Positions 47,029-60,399 of a stretch of 64,000 bases of DNA are shown one piece after another; the first letter of the stretch is position 1, and every line of letters starts with the position of its first letter. Position numbers and translations under genes: made by a program. The notes beneath the pieces were generated by a model that was not told the origin of the DNA, did not search any database, and saw only the letters and a list, made by a program, of their open reading frames with translations. Source of the stretch: Opisthorchis felineus (lineage: Eukaryota > Platyhelminthes > Trematoda > Opisthorchiida > Opisthorchiidae); NCBI GenBank assembly GCA_004794785.1, contig SJOL01006493.1:191595-255594 (forward strand), in the 5' to 3' direction.

Positions 47029-48537
47029 TTGTCTATGAGTCACGGTTTGGACTTTGAAGATGACGTTCGTTGGGGCAAATCTGGCTATGCTATTCAAAGT
47101 TTTGAAAGTTGGCAAAGTTTGGATATACCAACCCATTCAGTCGATCCAGGATGAAATCGGATTGATTTGAATCTCTCCAAACGTGTCCTGGAAGCGAGAA
47201 AAAAGGCACTATGCAGGTGACAACACTTCTTACTTGCCCAGTACGCACTGAAAAAGGAGCCCGACTAGAAATATCTGGTGGCAAAAACAGAGCAAAAGAA
47301 CGCTTGCACTGCGGTCATGCGTTTTAGTGTTCCGCCTATGTGGCTGTCAGTGGTCGCAAACGCATCCGAATTAGGAGCAACTTTACACCTTGCGGTTCGT
47401 GGTAAAACCAACAAGCATATTGCAGTCATGTTCCAGCTTGTAAAGGGCATTGCACCGATTCCCAGCTGTGTAGTCCATCTTTTAATTGAAAACACTGGTC
47501 ACCTGCAGAGATCTCATGAGTGGACAAGGACCGTGTGGTGGAAAATACTTGTTTAGGTGAACAAGCGACACCCCACATGCTTGTGTTTTGCAAGTTTTGT
47601 TTCCGAGCTATGAGAACACTAAAGAACTGTTCAAATCCGTCGGGCGCAACAAATGAATACTTGAAGCATTAAGTCTGAAGCCAAAGTTAAGGGCTCAGTT
47701 GCAGAAGGGTCATAAAACGAACAGATATAGTTGGTAATAGTTATGTCACCAAGGTAGACAAAGCAATAAACAAATAGCCTTGTATCTCCTGACAACGTTT
47801 CGCTCGGAAGAAAAACTCCCTGTAAAGAGTGTGCCTACTGTATTCAACTACCCAGGAAGGGGTTAAAAAATAATTGAGTTGAAGACACAAAACAGAAAAG
47901 TGCTTCGCGTGATGAAACTTACGATCACATTCTGTTACTAACTTGCCTCCCCACACTTACTCCTTGATACTTTCAGTATTGCCAGTGATACCCAGGAGGA
48001 GTTCATAGAACATATACACTTTGATGGGGAGCCTCACAGTTTAGCTCAAGGATCCATACTGCACGCTTTCACCGGCAAAATCCTAGATGGAAAGTCTCTA
48101 TAGATGTCTAATGGGAATTACTGAGATCACTGGGGACTTGCTCAATAAAAGGTCCTAGTTGACAGATTTAATCAGATTACCTGCTATCCATCAAGTCACT
48201 CCAGCCTAAAAACTGGTAAGAGATCCCGTCAGCAAACTCACCTAGTGTCATCGATCAAATACTCAGTACAGATAGGTACATTTTGCGATATAAAAACTGG
48301 TACTAAGTGAAAGAGATCAGCAATCATACAGGGAATAATCGAACGTGAGAAACTTTGGACACGGTTTCATATGCCATTCGATACCCCCCTGAAATGTAGG
48401 GGAGCATAGTTTGGTCACTAATCTGCTCATACAACAATCAGATGAGTCGCATAAACTTCTCTCTTATCTTGACAGCAAGGCAGGGCATTTGGCCGATATG
48501 ACGGGTGCTGTTTTTTGTTAACGGTGGACTTGCTTAC

Positions 48538-48599
48538 CTGATTCATTTCCTGTCTGCTGCATCCGGTCACATGAATCTTGAAGTCTCGCTTGTAGGGCA
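48538..48599 (-). CDS. Candidate internal exon, short coiled-coil segment
   Basis: The minus-strand frame ALQARLQDSCDRMQQTGNES ends at CAG|GTAAGC (48537), a strong donor. The acceptor is ACTGAG (48600-48601) after a T-rich tract. It begins with the single base required by the phase-2 end of the kinesin PH exon at 53943 and ends in phase 1. It could be a 3' exon of the kinesin-like gene or part of a separate gene. The intron would be 5.3 kb. Confidence 0.32.
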
Positions 48600-51500
48600 C
48601 TCAGTTCATTCGGAAAACCAATATTGACAAAAATGTTAAGAAAACCAAAACGTGTTAGCTGAGGACAGATGGTGTGGTAGATAGGACTTTTAGGAGCTGG
48701 ACGGTGGCTCACCAGTTATACTTGTGAAAGTACTTACGCTTTTACGGGTATTCGACAGACGAGTTGTCAGTCAGACTTCTTTGGTCGCTTGTTCCGCCCA
48801 ATACGAGATCTAAAAACAACATACAACAAATTTGAATTGAAGGAGGTGCGCCAGCCGGAGGAAGCCGGACCGTATTTTGTAAGTTAATCCAATTTTAAAA
48901 CAGCCAGATAGAGCCAGGTTTGAGAAGTTTTCTAAGTGAATTTGACTTTACTGATTGTGATTCCGAAGAGCTTGCTTGGAATTCTGAACCAGAACATTCC
49001 GTCACGCCCACAGTGAATAGGTGAAAACTCTCTGAAGTTCTATAACCTTATTAATTACTTTGCTTTACTTTGTGCATTCAGTAAAACGCCGTCTGTTTTA
49101 TGCAAACAGAATTATTGTATGTTGCTTTTTCAGAAGTATAACGCGCCCACAAGAACACTAATTGTTTCCTATGCTGGTTTACCACAAACTCGTGCAGAGT
49201 TCATCAACTGATATTTCTAAAACTGGAGCTGGAAATATAACTCAAAAACAAAAAAGCGTTGTACAGCTGCATACTCATCGTAGAGAAGAATTTAAATCAA
49301 ATTAGGTGGTTGACTGATACTTTGTTGGACTCCTGTCTAAACTACTTGGAATTCGTATTTAAGTCAATCTCATTTGAACGTCCTGGTGCAGTTGTTTTGG
49401 TTGTAAGTGGTTACAGGATTTGTTGAATATAGAACCACATCATTATCGTTTGGAAACTATTATTATATTGTATTTATATAATAATGTATATTATATTAAT
49501 AGCGCTTCAACTAGTCCACACTAAAGATTGGAAGCACCATACCTCACTTTGCTCCCATTATAGCTCATCAGCTATGCGCATCCTTTGCTGTGTCGGACTC
49601 TGAAGCCCTTATAAATGGTGTGCGAGTCACCAATCCCGTAGTGAACGGTGGACATGCGTGCCTCAACGTCTGAATAAGCGAACCTACTAACCCTTGGGCG
49701 ACTTGACTGCCCACCCTGTCGATGGCGGCTCAGTCGATTCGTCGACCATCATTTGAAGGCTCCCCAGTAAATGGTGCTGTGGCCACGTGAAATCTGCTGG
49801 GTGGACCATGTGTCGCCACAAAAAGTTGTTTGAAAATGGGAGAGGTGACTTTTTTATTCCGGCGCAGTCGATTACGACTCAACCCGCCCGAACTTAGCTA
49901 TCTAAATGAGGGCGGTTTTTGTTTGGTTATATTATTTAGCTGGTCTCTGAGTTGATGTTTGTCCAAATTCAAGATGGCATTTATCAAATAATCACGTGCG
50001 TGGATGATGACGACGATGACTCTTGGTCCTTGTTAATGTGCAGCGTAGAAATTGCCTGTCAACTTTACTCCACAACCCTCCCGCAAGAATCAGGGAAAAA
50101 CGGAGCTTATAACAGGGATATTCACATTTAGTACATGCATAAAACTCGTCAGGATTCACAGTTACACGGGCTCAAAACTACTCACTTGTAGATCTCTAAT
50201 AAATGTTGCTTTCACTGCTAACCTTAAACAAATACCCTCAAGGACAAGGTCCATGATAAGGGTAGGCGAACCGGTTGCATTGAATCCCTAGGTATTCTAG
50301 GTACCCGTCGTCCATCTTAAAGCTCACGAACCAATAAACGTTATCACACTGATAGCAATCCCATGAAAATATCGCTTGTTGTGCTTCAGTTATTTTGTTG
50401 TTGTTTTTCGTGTCTCTTTTACGACGATACCATTATGAAAACTTTGGTAGGGCATCAAAAGCACTATTGCATTGACCGTGTGTGGTTGGGCCACATGTCC
50501 AAACAGGCTTGATCAAGTGGGCGACTGTGTGTGAATCAACCGGCCCGATCAACCAGCGAAGCGAAAATTATCGATATCCTTTTCGAACAATATCGCTTTG
50601 TGCAGCGACATGTCAGCACTGATAGTGTAACCAGGATTGGTCCATGAAATTATTGAGTTGGTGGACTTTTGCGATGAACACCGGTCACTCATGAGGCACG
50701 CAGGCAACGTGGATAATAATAACCAATTGCAGTAAATGAAGCCACAACTTCAAATCACCTGGTCAGTTCTGTTACCAAGCTACGTCGGACATGTCTGATC
50801 GCGTTCAGGCAACCAACTTCACCTTAACTGCAGTTGCTTTGTTAGGATGAAAAATGCACTTTCTATTACAGGAGGAATCCATGAGGTTAAAAGCTGAAAC
50901 GGAGGCGCTTGTCCCGACGATAAAATGTTGTGCTCATGTAGGATGAAGAGCAAGACAAAATTCCGTATCTACTTCTAAGGTATCAAATCCTAGTGCAGCT
51001 TGCTTGATCTGCGTTAAATGTCATGAAAGATGAAGGAGCCAAACTCAGGCGTAAAGGATACAAGCTAAGAAGAGTTTGATATAATAGTCTCGCCTACTCT
51101 AGACTGAAATGACTAGTGATTAGATAAGGCTATTGTCAACAAAATAGTGACCGTGTTCTGAAAATGCATTTCTCAATGAAACAACGTAGCAAGATCCTCA
51201 GCCGCTGTTCTGGTTATCGATAGGTTCAATAGAAAAAGTTTCCACTGAGTAACCCCGTTATACTGTCAAACTCGCTTTCAGAAAATATCAACAAAAGCAG
51301 AAGTGACGGTGTAAAAACTAAACTGTAAAGTACACTGTGGTAGCGCAGATGCTCACAGCGACATTCCAGTAAAGAGTTCTGATATAACCAGAGGAAAGAC
51401 CATACAGGAAGGCTTCGTTCATAGTTATGTTGATCTTAAAATAACAATGATCGTTTGTTCGTAACATCAAACACATGAGTAAAATCCGGAGGGTGTATTG

Positions 51501-52644
51501 GTGTTGATCTTCCCTATGTGACGGATTCGTCGAAAACTCGATTCAATGCATCCCTATTTTGCAGTCTTATTTTTTTATAGTTATCAGTTTTCCTTGTCTA
51601 TACGCCGCCCCTACCCCGTCCGCTGTGATTCCACCTCCGGAAAAGTCTGTAGAATGCAATTCCCCGTCCAGCCTATGGGTTTTTAGTTCAGCCAAAGTCT
51701 TTTTTGCCTAAAAATTACACATCACACAGACGGGAGCTCTCAGACCAAAGTAAATGTAAATTCGTGCTCTACTTTGGGATGAAATGCTACATGGAAGGGA
51801 GTACTGATAGTGCTTAAAGGGTCCGGAAGACGCTCAACGCTAGGTAGAGCAATCGGGATAAAAACAGAATTTTATGGAAGTAGCTAACCGTGGGCACGTC
51901 TAGCCAGTAACGGTGCATACAGTGCAATGGCCCTGGAAATGCAATTCGGAGTCAGTTCTTCCACCAGAAATATGCAGAGCAAGATAGCACCGATAATGTC
52001 GATGAAGCATTAAGCAACTTAGCGCTCCCTTTAGTGGCATTAGATGTATTTATTCCGACAGTCCTTGAAGATAGAATTTGGTTGTGCTTATCGGTGGTTA
52101 TTCTTAATTCGTCAAAAATGTTTTAAGGGATGAACCTGACCTGATCACGCTTATCTGTTCGTGAAATGCACCCGTTCTGGAAGTAAAACTACGGAAGTTT
52201 TGTCTGTAAAAACTTAGAGGTCGTTCAATTTTTTCGATGTGTGTTTTTCGGTCAGCCCAAATGGTGACGCATTCACGTTTAGCCGTACAGCTCGGATTTA
52301 CGAGTGGACGCATTTGCAAGTGGAACAAAAGTTTCCGCGGAATCGCCAGCTGTACAAACGGCTGCGAAAATAATTCCATTTATAGAACTTCTATTCGCTG
52401 TATCCGAAAAGTGGTTTTAATGAGGTTTAGTCAACCTTTCGGGTCCATTAAAATGTGACAGCCCTCTAGACAGCAACAGTGTATTTAAATTTCCGGAACG
52501 GTTTCCAATGTTGGAAACAAAAGCTGAAGTTCATTCATCTGTAGGTCGAGAGGCAAGGTACATTTGTTTTGTTGTAAGCTTGGATATAGCGAAGAATCCC
52601 CCGGTCCGCAATTCACGGAAGTTCAACGAAAATGAAATGGCTGT
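48600..52644. other. No gene; possible LINE 3'-end scrap
   Basis: A GC-richer block at 49500-50040 ends with ATGATGACGACGATGA (50004-50019), the same motif that ends the LINE at 42406-42421, so it may be a LINE 3' tail with unreadable sequence before it. Nothing else is recognisable. Confidence 0.3.
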
Positions 52645-52857
52645 ATGGTATCTACTGGTCTCGAGGAGTGGTCAACACTTTTTTGCCATAAAATTTTTGA
52701 CTCTCTCCTGGCCTGTGGTTGTGATTCGAAGTCGTACAATTATACTCTGGCTGTCGTACTCAGTCAGGGAAGCCCCCCAGGGCACGCAAATATTCGCGAA
52801 AAGCTTGTCTTGGCGAATGACATCCATATTTTACAACTTGCGCATGGTAACAAGCAG
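52645..52857 (+). CDS. Candidate exon, unknown protein
   Basis: A 71-codon frame from ATG ends in phase 0 at CAG|GTAGTT. It reads MVSTGLEEWSTLFCHKIFDS, then LLACGCDSKSYNYTLAVVLS and a helix-like end, VLANDIHILQLAHGNKQ. The composition is coding-like and well mixed. The border could instead be the acceptor TCTCGAG|GAG inside the frame. The domain is not recognised. Confidence 0.3.
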
Positions 52858-53942
52858 GTAGTTACCTTTCAACAGCTCCAGGTGGCGTTTAAGAGTACCG
52901 GTTCTTGGAGGAGGAACTTAGTGGAAAACTGCCTTGTGATTTAACCTGTTTAGCTGGCACAGATGACAAACCGTCATTCTGTAACTGATAAATCAACGTT
53001 TTACTGCTTATCCCATCCATACTAAACTACACACAAGCTCTAGTGCAGTGTTCTTGATTCTTTGGGTTTCTCGTGAGAACGTCGATGACCTTGATATACA
53101 GCAAACTCGGTAGCATGACCATTAAAATATTTGCTAACTCGATGTAGTACTGGGGTTCCCGATCTTGTCAGAATATATTTCAGTCACTGTTCATGCAGAA
53201 GCGTCATACTGAGCATTTTACTTTGTTAGATTACTGAGTGCTGCTTGTGTGTTGATACGAGTAGCGATGCCCCGTTTGCCAGCCGAGTGAACAGGTTCAT
53301 AAATATTCCAAGAAAGATGAACAAAACCACGCAAGGACGCACAGCTTTACTCGAAGATGGCTCAATACATGCTGCTTATCGAGGAGCCGCAGTGAAAGAA
53401 TTCATATATAGATGCATTGAGTCAAATCCTGGGATAACGGCTTGACTCAACTCATTTTATAAAGCAACCAAGTCTCAGACACTTAGACGACCCATTTAAA
53501 TGGATTGAAAATGAGAGGAAATGCCATACATTTATCTGTGAGACATGCACTAACGGAGATCAAAATTGCACCGTTACTTTTTAGTCCGTTGAACCTGTAT
53601 AGTGGATTTATTTTGCTCCTCTGTCGAAACAGCCAGTGAGAATTCATTTGAGTTTGCTAGAACATGGGTTTATTACAGGGTAACAGCACAGGTAACTTCT
53701 CATTTCTGCAAGAAGGAGAATGTCTTAAAAATACTAAAAGAACCGACTGAAGCATGACTGAAACCGGCGGATTATTCAACGCCTTTTCAATATGTAGTAC
53801 CTTAGCAGTCAAGAATAAGTGTGACGGGCGGAGATTTTGACCTTTGGTGAGAAGGCATCACCGTCTAGTATTCTCCTGATGTTGCTCACCAGCAGGTGAT
53901 GAAGAATAAAAATTGCTTCGCCCAAGACCTCGTCTTCCTTAC

Positions 53943-54185
53943 CTTATCTCTCCTGCCATTAAAGGATTTAGTGCATAAAGCCAGTCGTGCACATCAGATC
54001 CACCGTCGGCCAAGGTTTGGATGAGGAACGTGTGCTGCTGTGTAATCAGAGTGAACATGTTGTACCGGGATGAAACCAGCTCGGTTGGAGACAATTTTGT
54101 CTCTTCCGCTGTATTTTTGGATAGAGAGCCTTGGTGTCCGTTGAGTGACTGAGGCGACAGGTCCGATGCAAAGGCAACATTGATA
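53943..54185 (-). CDS. Kinesin-3 (UNC-104/KIF1-like), end of the C-terminal PH domain
   Basis: Kinesin-3 motors carry synaptic and other vesicles along microtubules, and their C-terminal PH domain binds phosphoinositides on the cargo. The exon follows a TTTGTAG acceptor and gives, after the split codon, INVAFASDLSPQSLNG, a polar stretch, then RYNMFTLITQQHTFLIQT and the terminal PH helix DVHDWLYALNPLMAGEIR. The WLYA-NPL-AG-I motif is the signature of KIF1-type PH domains. About 35 residues sit where the family has a much shorter loop. The exon ends at AG|GTAAGG, but reading on gives TAA immediately, so either a donor or the true stop is possible. Confidence 0.85.
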
Positions 54186-56871
54186 CTACAAAGCGTGATG
54201 GAGTAGAAAATTTGCAGGTAATTACTGTTGTAAGTCATTAAATACCACTTAACAGTTTAATGTGGTTCATCGACGCGCCCATAAAGCATGTCAAGGACTG
54301 CATATTTCCTTGTTGCTGCCGAACATAACATAAACATGCAGGTGACGGTATATCAGAAGAATGAAAATCAAACTGGACGAAACTACCTGTGGGACTCAGC
54401 GGCTATAATCGTGAATGTACGTATAACAGTCGCGTAACTTCTCGAGCACTGAATAAATGATCAGATAAATGCGACTGCCGAAGCACTGATTGGATTCTTA
54501 TTTCGGACCTTGAATATCCAACTAATCCCAATGCACAGAAAAACCTCATGCAGCGATCTTGCTAGCAGGAGAGGAGTGAAAAAAGGTACCGCATTTGTCA
54601 CCAGCGCTTCGTAACGAAAACCATGGTCTTCAAAATCTTTACAGATTGAAAGCAACTGACAGATGTACAAAGCTCTTGATGATCGGAACTAACGCGAATA
54701 ATCCAAAACTTCCCTAGATATGTTAATGTCATTTTCCGAAGAGTGACACAGATAGGCACCCTCTCATACCGGGGGCTGCCTTCAGAGTTCTTTTGTGTTA
54801 GACCAACATGTTTAAGATGCACAGAAAGCTGGTTCTTCACTATCTTCCAATCGAACACATGATTCTTACTGAAGAGTGTGTTTGGAGCAAACTGTGACCT
54901 GTCAAATGCTTCCGGGTTTCGTCTGATTCAGCCGCTACGGCTGATGCTCAAAAAAGGCGGGTCTATGTACCAAAAGTGCAATTTTGCTACACCAAGTATG
55001 TGGGTTTTCCAGTTGATGTCGCCCTTACCAACACAATCAACCTTGCTAAGTTATCAACTCAGCTACTCTCATGGAAAAACAATTCGTGAAATAATTATGA
55101 GGCCCCATAACGTTTTAGTATAACTCAGACAACAAAGCACGATTTTCCAGAGGGGGGGAAATGAGGCGCCTATGCAATTTATTCTACGAAATGCAGAAGC
55201 AGCATTCAGCAATTAGTTGAGGGGAAATATCTCAAAATAAACATGACTCCTCATGTTTTTACGGATTACACTGCAAATATTTTGCGCGTTATTCGCGAAT
55301 ACCTTCAGGTGCTCAGCGTAAGCTTCGTTCCCTTATTGGTGGATATTGGTAACGCTGGTTGCATTCTGAAAACCAATCAACTTTTTAATGGAGCCATATA
55401 TCGGAAGTGAGCATAGGCACATGAAAAGTCTTAATATTGCTATGTAAGCCACTTTTTCCCAAAGACGCTTCATCCGGTTATGGCACGCGCAGTCACTTTA
55501 AGGTGTGAACGGAAGAACACTCAAGATCCTCAAGTGGAATCTTCACACTATCCTAGCTTTCGTTACATTAAATAGGCGTGCAGTTTAATGTTAATTCATT
55601 TAGAGGAGTGCCGCGTTTCACCATAATTTTTGTTGGGAGCTGCCCTAACTGTATTGATAGACAATTAGTTGAGTGCACTCAGTTTACCTGAGTGATTGTT
55701 TGTCTCTTCTAGTGCAACTCAGTATAACGCAATATAATCCAAAAGCCTAATCAGATGACTGGTCACACTACTTTTAACTATGATTATTCGGAGATTTCGC
55801 TTGGCGTTATAACAGTCGATCTTCCGATTTTATCAAAACGATATTCGGGGTACACCAAAATTGTTGAACAATAAGCTGTGAATATTACCCACGCAAGCTG
55901 AAACGGATATAGTTCAACAACCGAATGTGTTTAGGGTGATACAGCTTAAGGAAAAATCCTACTGAACCGGTCATCTAGGATACAAGTCAATTTAATATGG
56001 TGGTATGACTTGCACATATCGCTTTTGCAATTTTTCACCGAATTCCTCGAATCGCTAAATTAAATTAAACTTTTGTTCACGATTTTCCGTGTAACATGAA
56101 CAAAATATTGCGTCGGCACGGATACTGGAACAAACAGCGATTTTCGAGCAAACTGATAATTCTAGGTGTCATTGCCAAATTTTTACGAATGACATTTGTC
56201 TCAAAAAGGGAGAGACTAACCCTGCAGATCAGGAAACGCTCAGCGATCGAAGACATGACTAAGTGGTCAGCTAGATAACATAGTGGAATGCTGTTACAAA
56301 GAACCGGATTCGTTGTTCCATGCGAGCCTTTGAATCGTTGCTTTAGCTTCGTCTTATTATTCTGCATGTGCCGTTCTATAAAACAGGCGCAAAATCCCTC
56401 TTAAAGTCATGTAGCAATAGAAGCAAGATTACCGCAGTGCAATCAATAATATCAAAGCCTTATGAGAATATCGATAGCGTTTGTGTTCAAAATCTGCACT
56501 ATAGTGATGCTGACGCATTTTCTTACTCTAGGGTAGCTACAGGGAAGCTTTTCTCAAAAATTTAGTGGTTCATGGTCCATTTTGGAAAAATGGCCCCAGT
56601 TATTTTATTATGCGTCATATTCGTGCATGCTTGGCCTAAAACAAGGTCTTCAGCGAGAGGTTACTGCGTTGGAGATTTCACCAGGAAATTTCCAAAAGGA
56701 AGTCAAGTACATGATCTTAGTTGCAGCCGTTGAATGTTACTACCAAGGGCTTCAGCGATGTGCAGTTCCATTCTACAAATTTTGTCATGGAAACCTTGCC
56801 AAAAAAACCATGCTATTCACATGCACCTGTGTATAAAATTCGAACGAAAAAGTCCTCTTAAATAAACTTAC
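54186..56871. other. Intron of the kinesin-3-like gene
   Basis: This is bounded by GTAAGT (56871) and the TTTGTAG acceptor, joining two PH-domain exons in matching phase 2. Nothing recognisable lies inside. Confidence 0.8.
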
Positions 56872-57050
56872 TCATACTCCAACTGAGAAGTGGTCAAATT
56901 GATCAGACATCTTTCAGTCGGGTCTTGCACATTTTCGTAGAGGTAGAGGAAAGGTCTTCGTACTACAGCCCATCTGCGTAGCCATCCTCCAGTTTTCTCC
57001 TCCAAAACAAGTAAATATCCTTTGCGACTTACAACCGGACTGACACGAAC
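56872..57050 (-). CDS. Kinesin-3 (UNC-104/KIF1-like), first half of the PH domain
   Basis: An ATTTTAG acceptor leads in phase 0 to VRVSPVVSRKGYLLVLEEKT, then GGWLRRWAVVRRPFLYLYEN (PH strands beta1-beta4, with the family-specific VVRRP and basic residues that contact phosphoinositides), then VQDPTERCLINLTTSQLEY and a GA|GTAAGT donor. The SRKGYL, W-RR and VVRRPF motifs together are characteristic of KIF1A/KIF1B/UNC-104. The split codon completes with the T that opens the exon at 54185, giving a continuous PH domain. Confidence 0.93.
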
Positions 57051-58655
57051 CTAAAATTGGAAAACAAACTTTTGATTTGAGACGAGCAAGGCTGGGATTA
57101 AGATATCAGAAGTTCTAGAAATTTTCATCAGCCTCATTTTGTACTTCAACATCCAATCAGAGGTGAGCAGAGACAACCATTCACCTGCTAATAAAGATGG
57201 CTACAACGGAGAATTAAACGGAAGGACAGCTAGATCACTCAGTCTTATAGTACTCCCAAAGACGAAAAGGAAGAGGCAGTGGACTGCCTATGAGCTTTCA
57301 CCAACACATCAGGTCAAAAAAATACATCGATTTCTGGAGTATCGTTCCAAATGAAACACGAGTTGGCTTTGGTTCAGTAGAGTTGGTTGAGGAATGCACA
57401 AGAGATTCAGCTGATATTCATTTCAGTCTCTCGTCAACACCAGCTAAATTTCCAAAAGAGTTTGGTTGCACACAGCCTAACTTTGTGCCTAAGCATGAAA
57501 TGAGACTGATGGAATTTCGAGGATCAGGCCTACCTATAGGGCAATGATAAGACCAAAGTTGGTACTTCATTTTTCAGGAGTTTTCAAATGTGTAGTTGTC
57601 ATCCTATACAAGGGAAGGCGAAAATGCCCGCATGCTGGCAGACGGAATCAAAAATAAAAGCTTGTATGGGAACTGGGTGTCACTCATTATCAGGCACATT
57701 GTAGACCACTAGTGATTTGACAGTAAAATGTTTCGTTTTGTGTCTATTTTGGACACGATGTATTAGACTGAAGAGATGTCGGTGTATATGAGGCCAGTGC
57801 GTCAGACGACGTCTCTTACAAGGAATAAAAATGTGGTTCCTTCTGAGCTACAAAAAAAACGCACATAAAATCCGTACTATCAAAAAATAGTTTAAGATTA
57901 CCTGGGTTAGGCAATCCACGAAAAGAAGTCATACTAACCTATTCTCACACATATGGATGGGAGAATAAAGGCTCTTACTCTGGAGAGTACGCAAAAGTTT
58001 TCTCTGTCAGAAACTATCTGTTGCGCGTACATTCCAGGAAAGACAACGATGCAAGAGATATGGAAGCTCTGTCTTTTCTTAAGACATTCTGTCTTCATGT
58101 GAAAGTCAGTATAGGTAATCAACTTTATTTAGTCAATGTATGTCAAGCTCTCGAGAGAGCAGCAAAGAAATAACAAAGACCGAGATCCCATAGAATTCTT
58201 GCTTTGTCACAAACCTGCTCCTCCAGTAGGAAACTGGATTCACACATGTGAAGTAAACAAGACCGATCCATTTTCATGTTTTGTGTTGAAATAAGAATAA
58301 ATAGTTGTTCGGGCAGAAACACGTGGTGCCTATGTGTGCAAACCAAAGCAGTGAACCTAAAAGCTTAGTTTGCTGTTTGCTTGGTGAGTCTTTTATTTTT
58401 AACTGGGATAGACGTTACCCGTTCTTGAAAAAAGCACCCGACTGGTGCGCGTCAAAAACTTACTACTGCATTGCGCGCGACAGAAAATTGGTCTTGTTCT
58501 TCACTGATAAGTTAAGTTTTAATCCGGTTCCCTATGAGTAACGTAAAAAACCTAAAGTTTTACTGCATTCTTTTGAGCTGTCATACAAGGGGTAAGTCAT
58601 GTCGGTGTGTTTTGCAATTTGATACTTCTTATTAGCACCATCTGAACTGACGTAC
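57051..58655. other. Intron of the kinesin-3-like gene
   Basis: A plus-strand frame at 57290-57547 is open and coding-like but antisense to the gene and without splice borders. No other feature was seen. Confidence 0.6.
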
Positions 58656-58753
58656 CTCGTCACATTCCCCAATAAGTCGTGGAATGCGTCCCGTGTCCTT
58701 GACTGATGGAAGTTGAAGAGAATCCATGGTCACAGATTGATGGATTTCAAAAT
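58656..58753 (-). CDS. Kinesin-3-like gene, linker exon before the PH domain
   Basis: The minus-strand exon runs from AACATTCCATAG to GACGAG|GTACGT. After two bases it encodes FEIHQSVTMDSLQLPSVKDT and GRIPRLIGECDE, ending in phase 0. The next exon starts in phase 0 with VRVSPVV, so the junction reads ...ECDE-VRVSPVVSRKGYL, the same acidic-then-VRVSPVV arrangement as in KIF1 proteins. An alternative acceptor upstream (CGAAG|GTC) would change phase and fit the preceding exon less well. Confidence 0.62.
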
Positions 58754-59540
58754 CTATGGAATGTTGGGAACGAGATGAAGTATGGACCTTCGAAGTATCG
58801 GTTACAAGGGCAAGCGGTTGCATTCACACTAATATATGAGAAAGGATGGATATGCATGAATGAACCGTGAAGAAAGTTCACGGGCCAGTTATCAGAAACG
58901 AACGGACGCTTGAATAAAGAGGATAGTGGACATTTGACCCAATGCCTAGTCATTGTTCTGTTTTTAACTCAGGTTTCCATCCGGTCCGTGGTTGATAAAT
59001 AAAGGTCTCTGGTAACCGGATAGTTACCAGAAACAGTTTTTCACGAAATTTGGTATTCTGTATTGTGAGAAAATTGTGGGTTTTGTGTTGCTGCCGTATT
59101 CGATGGATTCTGTTTCTGCACTCAGTTCTCAACCTCAAACACTGCGATTTTGACAGCTGTGCCAGAATCATGGGACCAGCATGCGAACGTGAGTAAATTG
59201 TGATGCTAATAGCGCTGACGTGGGCAAAGAGAATTCCGGTTTATGGAACACCTGTCTCAGTTTTCAGCCATGGCGAAACAAAGAAGAGTTTTTCCCATAC
59301 CCTCAAAAGTTCACTTGGGAAGAGTCATCGATGGTGAAACATTTAGACTTGACGCTGTTCGCGGAAGGTATCTGAAGAAACCTTAGCAACATTGCAGTGA
59401 AGCTGACAGCTGTTTGAAAATTATTGTGTGGATTACCTATCGAACCAGCCGCACCTGTCATGTTCATACCTATTATCAAGCGAATTGTGCTGACAACATG
59501 TACGGTCGGACTACAAAAAAACAACCACACACCAACTTAC

Positions 59541-59742
59541 TTTCTTCTGTATGTGTTTGTGAATTCGAGGGATTTGATGAGTTGATTTCCGTTGGTTCCA
59601 AAATTTTGGGCCATGTCCTGTCGTCTTCGCTCCGACTGTTAGTTTCACTTTCAGCTCCGTCCCCCGGTTGTTCTTGATTAAAATCGATTCCAGACACCTT
59701 TTTTAAATAGCCAGAACACGATAAAATCAAATCTGCAGCCAC
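59541..59742 (-). CDS. Kinesin-3-like gene, candidate acidic linker exon
   Basis: After GATTATATCTAAG the frame gives VAADLILSCSGYLKKVSGID, then a long acidic, Ser/Asn/Glu-rich linker ending SNPSNSQTHTEE, and an AAA|GTAAGT donor in phase 1. That phase fits the two-base start of the exon at 58753. The start could instead be at 59697. The composition suits the disordered region that precedes the PH domain in this family, but no specific motif proves membership. Confidence 0.48.
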
Positions 59743-60399
59743 CTTAGATATAATCAAAGGAAACTTAAGCTACCTAAAACACTAAACTTTATCAATACTG
59801 TAAAGATGTTCTTGAATATCCATGTCTGACAGATTTCAGCGACATTTAGTGGTGGTAATCAGAGGAGACGTATTGTATGGATTCTAACCAGTGATTTTTA
59901 ATGCCCACGGTCACCCTACCAAGAAGAAGTGAATCATAAATAAAGTGCAAAATTCAATTCTCCCATGAATCACATGAATCCATGGATCACACGCGGCTAG
60001 ACGTAATGTGTCTTCCATGACAATCCGAACACACACAATTTGGGCGAAAAGGATAACACGCAAAGAGAGGGCAATTTAGTGGCCTCATTTCCGGACGAAC
60101 GCTCTAATATATGGTCCGCCGTGGGTGGCATTCCATGTCGCAGATATGCAGTTAGACTATATTTTCTGTGTATTGTTTGTCGCTACATGTCCATTTAGTG
60201 GTCGAATTGTAAGATAGCCTCTTCCTCAAACAACAGTGTCACAATTTCTCGTATGGGTTAATAAAGGTTGAGTGACATCATCATGACTTGCATTAACCAG
60301 AGGAAAAACTAACCACACGAACATGAATAACATGATCGGGACAGGACGAGGACCCCTCGAAGCAGAGTGATGTCTACAAATTCTACAAATCTCACTAAC

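Noticed and set aside
59511..59540. 30-nt mini-intron (GTAAGT...TTTGTAG)
   Set aside because: Trematode mini-introns exist, but splicing here leads to a stop after about a dozen codons, whereas joining 59541 to 58753 keeps phase and reaches the PH domain.
59476..59757. PH-domain start (SGYLKK ... FFVVRPYM) in the read-through frame
   Set aside because: The true PH start with SRKGYL, W-RR and VVRRPF was found at 56872-57050, so this resemblance is coincidental.
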